Source: Echria macrotheca
Lineage: Eukaryota; Ascomycota; Sordariomycetes; Sordariales; Schizotheciaceae
Direction: 5' to 3'
DNA: 64,000 bases
Assembly (NCBI GenBank): GCA_030411725.1
Contig: MU839827.1
Location: 1,488,001-1,552,000, forward strand
Shown: positions 44,890 to 56,635 of the stretch, in pieces
Layout: each line of letters begins with the position of its first letter
How positions within the stretch are numbered: the stretch's first letter is position 1
The notes under the pieces: generated by a model
What the model was told of the DNA's origin: nothing
Seen by the model: only the letters and a program-made list of their open reading frames with translations
Databases searched by the model: none
Made by a program: the position numbers and the translations under genes

Positions 44890-47800
44890 ATGGACGTCAC
44901 GTCGCTCTTGAACGGAGAGGCGCGGAGGGGGTCGGCAAGCAGCTCAACACCATCGGCCACAGGCGAGACAACGGCAACTACGACAGCTGTGCCAACGCCC
45001 GAGCCCGAGCAGCCTGAGCGGGTGTGTCTCCAGAAGGCGAGCGGCTCACCATCGCCCCGCAGACCATGGACAGGTGAAGGTTTCTCGCTGCCACCCCGGG
45101 TGGCAGATCACAAATCCATCCCATCTTCTGGGACCCACACACAGCTTGTCAATACAAACAATACCGGCACGACTATTCACAACAATCCCCTTCACAATAA
45201 TGCCAGGCCCCACAATAGCCATTCACCAGAGATAGGACGAAACTTTTCTGGCAGCCCAAAATCTCCCTGCCATAAATTCTCAGATTCGCGCAGCAGCGTC
45301 AATTCCTTCTCCTCTTGCTCATCGTACCCTCACTCCAGGATATCGTCGCTCTCAACAATATCCGACTCCGACAACAAGCACGAGGCCCAGTACGAGCATT
45401 TCCATCGGCCGGGAGCAACCATGGACGAGTCGACTCCCAATCGCTCTGGTTCCCCGTCCGATTTCGTGATACACAGTAGACACGGTATCGGTCGGCAAGA
45501 TGGGATCCCAAGGTAAGCTGAGTTGATTCCTTTCTTTTCGTTCAATGCCCCTCCTCCTCCCCGTCCATCACCATCACCATCACCACCACTGCGTCAAGCG
45601 ACGTTGATGAGCCGCGCGTCAATCTCGCTTGTAGCGGCTCGCGAGATCTTGCATAGTTCACGTGACCCCCCTTTTGTTGGGGGCACATTTCACACAAGAA
45701 CCTGGAGCATCAGGCTGGTTGACCAGCCAGGTGGTCGGCCGCTTGTCGACGGCCGGTGGTCGGTCGCCGACGGTCGGACCTCACTCCATCAACACCGAGA
45801 AAGTCGGTCATCTATGGCTTCCCTCCAATGTGTCGGACGATTTTTACTAACATCAACCCGCTTGCGCCCAGCTGTGCGGAATGGCACGCCAACTTTCCAC
45901 AGAATGTGGCCGAAGAGCGCGCGGCGGCCCATAGGCGCGCAGTGTCTGCACCAGGCCATGCTCAGATTCATGCTCCTGTGTCAGGGCCGATCATAGCCAC
46001 GAACACCGAGCATTATTCCTCCGGGGTCGCCGATCCAGAAAGACATGCCTATCGGGAAAGCCTTGGCGATCCGGAAAGACATTTCCATCCCGACGAGGTC
46101 GCCGATCTGGAAAGACTGGAAAGACATGTCCAGCTAGACAGCCTTGGCGAAGCGGCAAACAACGTCGAGAATGATGACGCAGACACCAAGCCGGACCCGA
46201 ACGTGCACTTATATAAACCACTCCACCCGATGTACGTTGTGGATTATTTTCTACCCGAAGATTACCATTACATGTTCCCCAATACAGCCCAAGACATGCG
46301 AGACCAGATGCAGCTCCTGATCAACCTCATTCCGAAGTACGAGTGGCGGATTACGGAGCTCAAGCAGTTACAGAACTCGGACTGCGAGTACATGGTCCCT
46401 TGCAACCTCGATACAAAGCTGCGCAAGGCGATATCGCACCTGTTCGGCAGGAACAAGCTGCAAACACGTAGTGTTCCAGAGGTCGTGTGGATCTACTGGT
46501 GCCGCAAACACTACCAACGTGTGAAATACCGTCTGGGTACAAGATTCGCGGTCAAGCAAATGGATCTTGTAAAGAAGACGCTTTGGCGCATCTGGCTGTG
46601 GTCACAGCTGGAGCAGGGTGGCCCGGACATGGTCAAGAACAACCCTTCGCCAAGGGTACTGAGCTGGAAATTGATCACGCGCAAGCGTGAGAAGGAAAAG
46701 CAGAATACAAACAAGCGCAAGGCCGATTCCATGGAGGAGGGCGCGGAGGACGAAAACCCGAGCCGCGAAGACGACAACGCGAATCATGACCCTACCTCCG
46801 CCGTTACCGGCTGGCTGCTCGAGAAGTGTGACCAGACTTACTCGACAGTGCAAATGCTCGAGATTCTTCGACGGGTTGAGCTTGAGCTCCAGGATGAGAC
46901 ACGTTCGAAGATGCCAGAGATCGAGATTCTTCCCAATTTCCCCGACGGCACTGGAGGCAGGCCAGTGAGCAAGCCAAAGAGCCAACGACGCAAGTCCAGC
47001 GCCGCACAGCTCAGTATCGCACAGCTTAGTGCAGGGCAGCTGAATGCAGGGCAGCTCAATGCCGCCCAGCTCAATGTCGCCCAGCCTGGCACCGTGCAGC
47101 TCAATGGCGGCCACCAACGAGCCCAGTCGATGGGTTTTCCATATGCGACGACTGCTCGGTATGCGGCCACGAATGATCAAGGAGGTCATGTTCGCCGGAC
47201 TAGTCACCCAGCGAACAGCTTTGTCCCTTCGGTATCCCCGCCGCCAGCTTTCGCTATGCCTCCCCCAACACCCTATAACACTCCACAGCTTTACCAAAAT
47301 GGGTATGCACCAACACCCACACCCAGCTACCTCCAAGCGCCGGCCCGACTCGATTTCTCTTTTGCGAGTCCGGCACCCCAATCCGCGATGGCCGGTCCTC
47401 TCACGGCTTCATTCAACATGCCGCCGATGCAGAACCATCAGCGCCGAGCGAGCCAGCCGGGGGGCTACAGCTATGGCCAGTCCACCAGCCCGGAGCTTGG
47501 CTCGCAACACACCGATAAACGTCAATGCGTTGAAGAGGGGACCAGCGGCATTCACGGCGTGACCCGGCGGAACGAACAGCGCACTGTTCCGGTCATGCAG
47601 CCCGGTCCGTCGCAATATAGCTATGGTTACATCACTCAGTCCCAGTCATTCACGAACCAGCCGTCATATGGACAGCAGCCCGTAAGCGGATATCAACAGT
47701 CCTATGGACAACAGCCGGTCGGTGCTCAGCAGCAGTCCTATGGACGACAGTCGGCTGGGGGACTACAGCAACCATATGCACAACAGCCAACCGGCGGACA

Positions 47801-47939
47801 AGCGGCCGGCATGCCGCGGAACTACAGCTATAACTACCAGCGCCTACCAACCCCCAGCCTCTCTAGAGGCAACGGCGGCTATGGGGCTGCTCCGGCTGGC
47901 GGTACTAAGCATATGCGCCACCACAGCAGCCACTGCTAG
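44890..47939 (+). CDS. Fungal CRKHYQR-motif protein with prion-like C-terminus
   Basis: Begins MDVTSLLNGEARRGS, a start typical of fungal nuclear regulators. Exon 1 (44890-45512) is disordered, Asn/Ser-rich. A second short exon begins at 45731 or 45800 and ends at 45829; exon 3 is 45872-47939. Either acceptor keeps frame, giving 929 or 906 aa. The 42-nt second intron has a perfect TTACTAAC branch site but no stop codon. The central domain has YVVDYFLPEDYHYMFP, then VVWIYWCRKHYQRVKYR and KKTLWRIWLWSQLEQGGPD; I recall similar fungal proteins labelled ORP1-like but am not sure of the name. A basic KREKEKQNTNKRKAD tract may be a nuclear signal. The C-terminal ~300 residues are low complexity with a pentapeptide repeat and SYGQQ repeats. 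Function unknown; a nuclear, RNA- or DNA-associated role is inference. Confidence 0.75.
46027..46140 (+). repeat. Imperfect coding repeat (ADPERH type)
   Basis: Within the CRKHYQR gene, the motif VADPERH, GDPERHF and VADLERLERH recurs with SLGD/SLGE spacers. Nucleotide repeats (GATCCAGAAAGACAT, GATCCGGAAAGACAT, CTGGAAAGACTGGAAAGACA) show recent slippage-type expansion. Confidence 0.6.
47004..47108 (+). repeat. 15-bp coding minisatellite, seven pentapeptide units
   Basis: Seven in-frame 15-bp units encode AQLSI, AQLSA, GQLNA, GQLNA, AQLNV, AQPGT and VQLNG in the CRKHYQR gene. The third and fourth units are nearly identical at the DNA level, indicating tandem duplication. Confidence 0.85.
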
Positions 47940-49272
47940 GACCGGTAGCATGCCTCGTTCATTCACTATTCTCCTTTTCAACAGTTTTCTCGCAGATGGC
48001 GCCCGTGATCCATTGGCCCCCACCAAGACTGCAAGACACTGAGTAACAGGCCTTTCTTTTTTGCGTTAATTTTCAGCAGCCGCCAGCACCAGCATATTAT
48101 ACCCGCCCGACTGGTCTCGGATGTACAACATGGCGTGTGCTCCCCCGTTTCTTCAGATTTCTTTTGTCTCTTCTGGACTGTACCGGCGGTGGTACATATT
48201 TTCATCCTTCCGACTCAGCTCAACCGATTACTCGGCGGATGCTTCTGCCGATGGGTTCGAGCGATATGACTCGGCAGCGTTATCTCGCCGATGGCAGATG
48301 GCATGGATGCCACTCAGCGGAAGGATGCCACTCAGCGGAAGGTTGATTCTCTGATTTGGGGGACACGGCGGCGTTTTGGACTCTTTGCGGCATATTAACG
48401 GGTAATAAGGCTCTCTTTGTTAGGTAACTCGATACCCGTTCTAGACTCTTCAATCGCAAGATACTTTAGACGATCGTGTGCACGGTGAAGGATGCTATTT
48501 GGACTGTTGATATAGTTTGTGCAATGGCTGGCACGGTGTTGATCTGTTTCTGGTCTGCTTCCCTTGTTTATTCGGGTCGCGACGACTTTTGGGTGCTTCA
48601 TTCAGGGGTTCGACTTGATTAAGCTTGCCGGCACGACAGCCGGGAAGCAAGACTACGGATAACGACAAAGGCAGGAAACAGTTGAAAGCATAAAGCAAGC
48701 CGCACACAATGTAATTAGTTGTCTTTTGATTTGATAGTGCATTCAAACTACTGATAGATCCGGGCAACTTGAACGGCCAAAGGCGATGCAGCCCGCTCCT
48801 CCGCAGTTTCTACCTACCGACCCATCATTACCATACTGACCTACATAGCCTTCACACCCATCATCAACCTGGAGGTGTGGCGGGCGCTGCACGACAAGGA
48901 CAAGGATACATGCCTACAACCCATCCGGATAGTGGGCCCCGCAGGGTTATAGAGGAGCAAAGATCGGGCCATGGTGAGCTAAATTCTGGACGAGGGAGGC
49001 GACATCCGAAGCTTGTATGGACGATGGCCATAGAAAAGGGCGACATACTCCATCTGCTTGTACTCTACACACGTCGAAGCTTGGCATGATATGGGGATGA
49101 TGGTGGTTGCAAGATGGCATTCTTACCACTGTGGAGTAGCGAGTAGGTAGCTACCCTGAACTCTTGTCCAGAGTCAAAGTATGCGAATCCCTGCCTGCAA
49201 CATTGACGACTTGTTCTGTATCCCTACCTCCCAGGTAGCCTGCGGAGTAAAATCCCCCACCCCCCCTACGAC

Positions 49273-49898
49273 CAATCCAGGTATTTCGACTGTGTGCTCA
49301 GGTAGTTCGACTGTGTGGGTCCAGGGCAAGGGCGCGCCGGCCAATGGGATCTGGCAGCCAAACCGCCATCACGTGCCCGATTTGCCCATGACAAGGCGCA
49401 CCATCAAAGGTAGCAACACCAAGGTAATCAAAGGTGTGAGAGGCAAAGATGCTGCCTGCTGGGAGGTAAAAAAAAACAACTTTGAGGCGATTGCTACAAG
49501 CCAAATTGCTGCTGGGCTGGTATTTCTGGTGCCATAAGGCCCGTAGAGTGCGCCGGTTGCGGTGGGAGCTTTGACTCTAACAAATTTTGGTGCAAATCCC
49601 ATACAAAAGTGTTGGAGTCAAACCTCCCCCCACGTACAGCCCTCGCCGTTGGCGCCGTCGCTGAATGAACGGTATCTACTCATCGTACCTCGTTTGCGAT
49701 TGAAATGGCGATTGAAATGACGACTGAAATGGCAATTGAGATGGTGATTGCGATAGCTGTAGTGTACGCTGTAGCAAAGTCGCGGGCATCAGAGGCGGTT
49801 GAGCGCGTTTTCGCTGCCAGGTCCCATTGGCTGGCCCGCCCTTGCCTGTGCTCCACACAGTCGAACTACCTGGGCACACAGTCGAAATACCTGGATTG
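49273..49898. repeat. 86-bp inverted repeat with 454-bp spacer
   Basis: Left arm 49273-49358 and right arm 49813-49898 are reverse complements at about 90% by eye. Each arm holds an internal 21-bp tandem pair, CCAGGTATTTCGACTGTGTG and its AGGTAGTTCGACTGTGTG variant. Read outward-in, both arms translate to the same peptide pattern, GISTVCxGSSTVW then GKGxPANGxWQ. The spacer has no recognisable gene. Looks like a foldback element or an inverted local duplication. Confidence 0.8.
49696..49755 (+). repeat. 12-bp minisatellite
   Basis: Five imperfect units of GCGATTGAAATG lie inside the spacer of the inverted repeat, just before its right arm. Confidence 0.7.
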
Positions 49899-51506
49899 CC
49901 TACGACCTGAACCGGAACCTTCCGCCATCATCGCAAGGATTTCCATGTCTAGGGAAGGATGGGTGTGAACATAAACACCTGTATATCGTGGAGTCTCCCC
50001 ATACCAGGTCATCCCATACCGGCTCATGAATCAGACGTTGCATCTCAGATGCATGTGGCCCGCCGCCACCACCACCACCGCCCCAACTCCACTCAATTCA
50101 AACCCTCTCATCAGACGTACGTCCCACATCATCCTCATCACCATCATAATCATGATCCGGAGCCATCCCGACAAGCTCCTCCCCGGACCATCTAGACCAC
50201 CTGGACTGATGTCGTCTGTTAATGAATAATCGCACGACGGAGCCCAAGCCCGGCTGGCAGAATGGAAGGGTTGTCGTCGGATAACCACAGCACAGTGCAG
50301 AGTGCGGCACTGTGTCTAATGCATGAATGAATTGTGTCCTCCCCGGATTTTGGAGAGGAGTAGTGTACTCTAGTGTATGTAAATGCCGAGCCACGGCCCA
50401 CCACACCCTCTTCTGAAACGATTCGATGATGCAAGGAAGGCCCGTCCGTCCCGAGGTGTGTGGACCTGCCGCCCGTTGTGTGTGCAACCGTCTGTGCGGT
50501 TTCGTTGTGTTCGAGTATGTACATGTACTCTACTCTAGGCGGTAGCTTGCGCTAGAAAGAGGGACGACTGCAGAAACCGGCGCGGCAGAAGATGGTTGCG
50601 GGGAGCGCCTACCTAAAGACGCATCGTGGTCGAGATAAGCGCAGAATACTTACACTAGTTAATCGGAAGAGAGCGCTACCGGAAGGCCTGGAAGCGCTGT
50701 AGAAAGTATGCATAGAAGACCGTCGTCGCATGTGCTTTTCAGGGGCTATCTATCCACTTTGCAGTCAGGAAAAGACCGACCCGGGTTTTGCTGCGTTCTG
50801 TTGGTGGGTGCTCCCGTGGATGCGCTGCATCGGACATATCGTGGCTTTCGCACATGCTGCCAAAACCACCATGCTGGTAGCGACATCGTACACTGCTCGG
50901 GAAACATTCATGCATCACAAGAAAAATGGGACGACGGCTCACTATCATTGCATTGCACATGTCCCACTATAAGACGATGGGAATGCAATGAGCTGCCGCT
51001 ATCCGTAGCGTCCTCAACAGACGGCAGCATGGGATGGATGCGTGGAAGGAAGTAACTATCGTTTTCGGACTAGCTTCGCATTTAACAAGGGCGCCCGCGT
51101 CAAGACTCAAGACGGACGAAATGCCTGCAGCAGTCTCATCTCTCCTGCTGCTGCTGCAGTGGCCAAGCAGCCAGCGCTTGCCCGATCCACCCAAAGTTCC
51201 CAACTTCCTCATCGTTATCTCCAGTCGCTTCCATACGCGCTTACCTCTTCTCTCGTTCCAAGAACCTAATGCTTCTAGTTTAGTTGCATGCCACACGTCC
51301 CGAGAACAGTCAGACATGAGCTGATGGAATTTTTGTCTCTTCTCCCATTGATACGCTAATCGGACGATTCATCCATCTTATCATTTATAGAGAGGCCCCC
51401 GCATCCCCTTGCATTGTCCTCGGCGCCGTTGAACGGATCCCTCCAAGTGGACTGCTAGCTCGAGCGGTGAGGCCGCTACATGCCAGCTCGACAAGAGGAA
51501 CCGAAA

Positions 51507-53519
51507 ATGGTGTCGACCCTACTCTTCGCCGCCGGGCTCGTTTCGGCCGTTGCCGTCTACAAATATGTCTCTGCGTTGCAGCGAAACATCGCGCTGGCGC
51601 GCAGCACCGGGTTGAAATACGTCGTGTATCGTAAGTCGCCACAAAATCTCATCGTATATAAACTCACATTCTTCATCGCAGCGATCCATCCCCTGAACAA
51701 CCTGTGGCAGCTCACCGCAGGCCTCATTCTTCCGCTGGTCTACTGCGTATTTCCGGCTTCTTGGCTCAAAGGATGGATCTTGTTCGTGATTCCCGTCTCG
51801 TATGAGGACCAACTAACTTAGTCTAGGCCTCTGCAACGCGAGTGGTCGTACCGGACGAACCAGGAGTTCTTTGACTGGGCCGGGAGCGAGAGCGTCATCA
51901 TTGTCGCCCCGGATGATGTTATGCTCTACACCGAGAGTGCCGAGGTCATCAGCCAGGTGACGGCCCGCAAGGAAGCATTCCCCAAGGACATTGCCCGCTA
52001 TGGCCTGTTGACCTTCTTCGGCCAGAATGTGGTCAGCACGGAAGCAGCAGTGTGGAGGATGCATCGCAGGGTGACGGCACCGAGCTTCAACGAGAAAAAC
52101 GCGGCCCACACGTTTGCCGAAGCGCTCAAGCAGACTCGGGGCATGCTCAATTACCTCTTCAACTGGGAGCTGGAGACCAAGGACAGCACTGGCACGATTA
52201 GGACGCTCGAGCACGACACCATGGTTTGGGCACTCAACATCATCGGTTATGTCGGCTTCGGCCTGCGACTCATCTTCCCCGGCGAGAAGTTACCTGACGA
52301 CCCTAAGCTGGCCAAGTACGGAAGCCTGGAAGCGCCTCCCGGTTATGATCTGCCATTTGCCCAGTCTCTGGGAACGCTGCTGGAACGAATTGTCGCTATT
52401 CTGCTGATTCCCGGCTGGGCACTGAAAACGCTGCCGTTTGAATTTACCAGGATGACCAGGATGGCCAAGGACAACTATCGCAAGTACATGGAGGAGTTTC
52501 TAGCTGTCAAGAAAGAGGAGGTGCGGAAGGGCGACCACGAGCGGGTGGGCATGGACATCATGGGCGAGCTGGTCCGGTCGGTCTACGGCGAGAAGGACTC
52601 CAAGACGGGCGCTAAACTCACCGACGACGAGATTATTTCGAATGCCTTTATCATGACGCTCGCCGGACACGAGACTACGGCCAATGTGTTACATTTTACG
52701 CTAGTGCATCTCGCTACCAACCCCTCAGCGCAGCGGCGGCTGCAGAAGGACGTGGACGAGCTTCTCGGCGATTCCGATCCGCTCACCTGGGATTATGAGC
52801 GCAATATCAATGCGCTGCTGGCGAGTCATATCGGGGCATGCGTCAACGAGACTATGCGCGTGATGCCACCAGTGACGGTGATTCCCAAGATCACGTCACC
52901 GTCGTCGCCGCAATCGATCAGCATCAAGGGTCAGAAGCACGTGCTGCCGGCTGGTCTGAGCATTGCCTTTTATCTTACATCGGCGCACCGAAACCCGAAC
53001 CAGTGGCCCACGCAGCCCAGCAAGCGGACGGGCAAGCCGACGGATCTGGAAGAGTGGCTTCCCGACAGATGGTACCGCGACACGTTCAAGGCTGCCAGCG
53101 CCAACACGGACGACCACGGCGAAGACGAAACGGCCGACTACGGCGGTTACAAGGGCAGCGATACCAGCGCCGCCCTGTACCGGCCGGTGCGGGGGAGCTT
53201 CCTGCCGTTCAGCGACGGGCCGCGGTCGTGCTTGGGGAGACGGCTTGCCGTGGTGGAGCTGGCGGCGGCGCTTCCTGCCATTTTTCAAAAGTACAGCGTC
53301 GAGCTGGCGGTGGATGAGTGGGCCACAGACGAGGAGGTGGCCCGGATGAGCGTGGAGGAAAAGAGGGAGGTGTACGCCAAGGCTCAGGAGAGCAGCAGAG
53401 CGAAGATCGCAGCGGCAACGGCCATCATTACGCTCAAATTTCAGGGAGGCGAACACGTTCCGGTACGGATTGTCAAGAGAGGAAAGGAGAGGTTTGTCAG
53501 GGACCTGGAGGTGGTGTAG
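51507..53519 (+). CDS. Cytochrome P450 monooxygenase
   Basis: Microsomal haem monooxygenase of unassigned CYP family. Exons 51507-51630, 51682-51781 and 51827-53519 give 1917 nt (638 aa, longer than the usual 500-550). The N-terminus MVSTLLFAAGLVSAVAVYKYV is an ER anchor, and a second hydrophobic stretch near residues 60-75 follows. Core motifs are the I-helix AGHETTAN (about residues 354-361), the K-helix ETMR (416-419), a PERF-like region DLEEWLPDRWY, and the haem loop FLPFSDGPRSCLGRR with ligand Cys at about 543. The extra length is partly an acidic insertion (NTDDHGEDETADYGGYKGSD) just before the haem loop and a charged segment after it. Intron 2 uses the weak donor GTTCGT with branch CAACTAAC; intron 1 is 51 nt and open in frame. 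Substrate unknown; no biosynthetic cluster surrounds it. Confidence 0.92.
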
Positions 53520-54069
53520 CAACATACTGCGTGTGTCCTGTATTTTACCTGAGATGATGATTTTATGTTACACTATGAGATGAGGGTTAGGGTTCAGGGA
53601 TCCCCAGCCACTCGAATTTCTGGGCTCATTTCCCCAGCCACCCGATTCCCGAATGGCAGACGGCGACGGGAGACCCCACACGGGCAGCCCGCTCCCGCCG
53701 CTGGCGCCTCAATCAGGTCCCCCCCAGCTTCTCCCCAGTCCTTGGCCTGGCTGCTCTGCCGGGCGTTCCCACCACAACACAGGAAAAAACATAAACAACG
53801 CACAGGTCCGCCGCCTTGTCCCCCCCTCCACCGCAACGCGATCCGTGGAACACCCCCTCGTAACCTGCACACCCCAGCTCAGCGCTGTCGCAAAGCTTTT
53901 ATCGCGACTTTTATCTATTTAGCTTCCAAGCTTGGGTACAACTTTACATATTTACGATCGCATCTTTCTTCCCGACCCAACGGGCGCGTTAATAAGCTTT
54001 CGCGCCAACACACACACACACCGACTCTATTCCGCAATCGATACCGGACCGCGGATCACCAACACCAAA
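53520..54069. other. Intergenic region with short duplication
   Basis: Joins the P450 3' end to the next promoter. Two copies of TCCCCAGCCACYCGAATT-like sequence lie at about 53600-53655. A/C-rich leader with a CACACACACA run precedes the next ATG. Confidence 0.5.
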
Positions 54070-55411
54070 ATGTCTGGCGCGAACTCTTGGCTAGTGAGGC
54101 AGCGCAAGTCGGACCTCATCGAGCTGGCGGAGAAGGTCGGGTTGAAGGAGTATGTCTTTTTTTTTTTTTTCTTTCTTAGATTTCGTCCCGCGCTGCGCGC
54201 AAGCTTTTGGTTTCGCGACCTGGCCTGGCGAGGCTATGCGACGCGCTTGCTTGCTTGCTTGCTAGCTCGCGCGATGCATCAGGACCAAGACCAAGGGGAA
54301 ATGGCGTTGCGAACGCGATACCTGTCTCGTGGTGTTTTTCGGACGCATAACTGACAAGACAACACATCAGCTACGAGGACTACAAGAAGAACGACCTCGA
54401 ACTGCAGCTCGACGAGTTCATCTCCGAGAATGCGACGCGGCTCCAGTCGGACCCCAAGCTCGCGCCTTACTTCAGCAGCCGGGCGCGCAACGCCGGGTCG
54501 CCGGTGAAGAAGGAGGCGCCCGAGCTCAAGGTGTCGAAGCGGCGGGCGACCAAGAGCGCGACCGAGGATACCGTGACGGTTGAGTATGTTTTTGTCTCCT
54601 CATCACCTCGCACCTAGCCCTACTCGCGCCACCACAGGACAGGCAACTAATGCAGGTTGTAAACAGCACCGATGAAGAACCAACCCGCTCGACATCGACC
54701 GTCATCGCCCGCACCCCGGGCCGCGCCCTCAGCCTGGCCAGCCGAATTCCGCTTCCAGCGACGCCCGCCGACGTCGCGTCGGCCGTCGACCGCGGCACCG
54801 TCGCCGTGCGCGAGCGCGTCGCCTCGCTGTACCACGAGTCGGGCCTGACGGAGGCGACCCAGGCGACGCGCGAATCGCTGTCGACCGTCAACTCTGTTTT
54901 GCTCGTCATCGCCGCCTTCGAGCTGTACTACCTCCGCCCGGAGCTGCTCCCGGACCGCTACGCCTTCACCATCCCTGCGATTAAGCTCCTGGGGACCAGC
55001 GACTACCCCGTCCACCTGCCGGACATGTTCGCGCTGCTCACGTCGTCGTTCTGGTCGCCCGCGCTGACGTGGGTGTTCACGTCGCTGCTCGTGCCGAGCC
55101 TGTTTGGATACTTCTTCAATCTCAGCGCGGCGCATTCTTCTTCGTCGGCGGGTCATGGTAGAGGACGACAGACGCGGAGTAGTGTGGCTGCGGGCGCGCC
55201 CGAGTATGCTGTTGATCCGCTCACGTTTAGCGTCGTCAAGGCGCTGGTTACGTATGTGGTCTATGCCCAGGGCGTGTCGTTTGGCGGGTGGATCGCGCCG
55301 GAGAGTGTGGCGCGGATTAATTCGGCGCTGTATAGCGGGTGGAAGGGTGTGCTTGTTGGTACTGCGGTGGCGGGGGTTGCGTCGGTTTATGATGCTGTGT
55401 TGAAGAAGTGA
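54070..55411 (+). CDS. SAP/HeH-like multi-pass membrane protein
   Basis: Exons 54070-54149, 54371-54583 and 54667-55411 sum to 1038 nt (345 aa). The N-terminal ~60 residues, SWLVRQRKSDLIELAEKVGL joined to DYEDYKKNDLELQLDEFI, form a helix-extended-helix pattern (KxDLxELAxxxGL..YxxxKKxDLxxxLxEFI) like SAP/LEM-type nucleic-acid-binding folds. A disordered basic linker follows (KVSKRRATKSA). Four hydrophobic segments occupy the rest: SVLLVIAAFELYYL, ALTWVFTSLLVPSLFGYFF, ALVTYVVYAQGVSFGGWI and GVLVGTAVAGVASVYDAVL. A HeH domain attached to membrane helices is the layout of inner-nuclear-membrane chromatin anchors, but the family is not one I can name, and mitochondrial or ER location is also possible. 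The first intron is 221 nt with a 14-base T run; its branch site is not obvious. The second acceptor (AACAG|C) avoids a stop that the nearer TGCAG site would create. Confidence 0.8.
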
Positions 55412-56635
55412 GCTTTTGTTTTCTTGGTTGGAGGTGTGGTTTTTTTGAGGGGGGGAGGGGGATATTGGTCGCGTGTGTTTTTGTTTATTCCTGGTTTTGG
55501 GTTTGATTTTGGGTGGCCGGGGGGGGGGGGGGGGGTTGGAACTGGCGATATTTGGATGTGATGGGTCGTTGGTGGGTGGGTGGTGGTGTCGCTGCGTTGG
55601 GTTCGAAAAGGGGTTTTGGGGGTGGTTGTTATTTGTATCGCCCCTGGAGTACTATTGAAGTGGACGGGATGGGATCGGACGGGACGGGACGGGAGCGGGT
55701 GGGATTGGGATTCCCGGTTGTGATCGGGGAGATGGGGGGGGGGAAAGCAGGGTGGCGTTTTGGGCGTTTTATTTTCCTATTGTTTTCTTACGTTGTGGTT
55801 CTTCGACGACACCCTGGAGAATTCGGTTTGGAGGACTAGTGATATTGCTTGCTACCTACTTTGGAGGGATGAATTTATCTGTATCTGATTCTGCTTGCTC
55901 TACAGGGTAATCTGTGGGATGTGTGAATTGATGCTGCTGTTGCTCGCTTTCTGTTTGGATTTCGAGTCTGGCTTGGTGTGGGAATATCTTTGTTGTGTCC
56001 ATCCGGTCCCTTTGTTGTTTTCAGTGTCGCGTCATTGATTCTCGGTTCGTCCAGAAGCAGCCCGGTTCTTTTGGTGTTTGCGGGGACGGGATAATGTCTA
56101 CTTTTTGAAATATTGGTCTTTTGGGGGATGGTTAGTTCTATTACTCGACTAGTATCGATAGTATCGATAGTGTCAATAGTGTCGATAGTGTCGACTACTT
56201 CGTCCTACGCATGTGAAGCGGGTAACTGGTGGCTGTTAGGTCGGTTGCAGGACTATCCCGTGACTATCTATGGTTTCGCAGCGTAGGTATCATTCTAACT
56301 CTTCCCTTTCGTTTTCAATTCCCCGGCTCAATGACACCGAAAGAATTGGACAAAAAATATGGGTAGCACAAGCGTATCACAACTTTAATTTGACGTCGAC
56401 TTGTTGGAACCCCTGTGTTGTCCGTCCGTCCGTCTTTTTGCCCCGGCCTCGTCACTCACAACAATGAGGGGTCAACCTCCACCCCACCACAGACAGCACT
56501 GCTTTACTCCCGTCATTCATCCTCACCATCTCCTCACACACTTGGAAGGCCCTGGATCGCACCGCTCAGCAAACAATACACCATTTTGAAAAAACAAATT
56601 GTTTTAGATAAGAGAGAGAGAAGGGGAAAAAGAAA
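55412..56635. other. Intergenic region with G tracts
   Basis: About 1.2 kb. The first 350 bases are strikingly G-rich on the plus strand (17-base G run at 55519-55535 and many GGGT/GGGA runs). A 9-bp tandem repeat lies at 56150-56194. The last 150 bases are C/A-rich leader of the next gene. No gene seen. Confidence 0.55.
56150..56194 (+). repeat. 9-bp tandem repeat
   Basis: Five tandem units of TAGTRTCGA (TAGTATCGA twice, TAGTGTCAA, TAGTGTCGA twice). Confidence 0.8.

Larger units (their letters stand above)
47940..51506. other. 3.6-kb intergenic region
   Basis: Between two plus-strand genes. Contains a duplicated 18-mer (ATGCCACTCAGCGGAAGG, two tandem copies near 48307-48343), an 86-bp inverted repeat structure (49273-49898) with a 12-bp minisatellite inside, and the P450 promoter. 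No supported gene. Confidence 0.5.
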
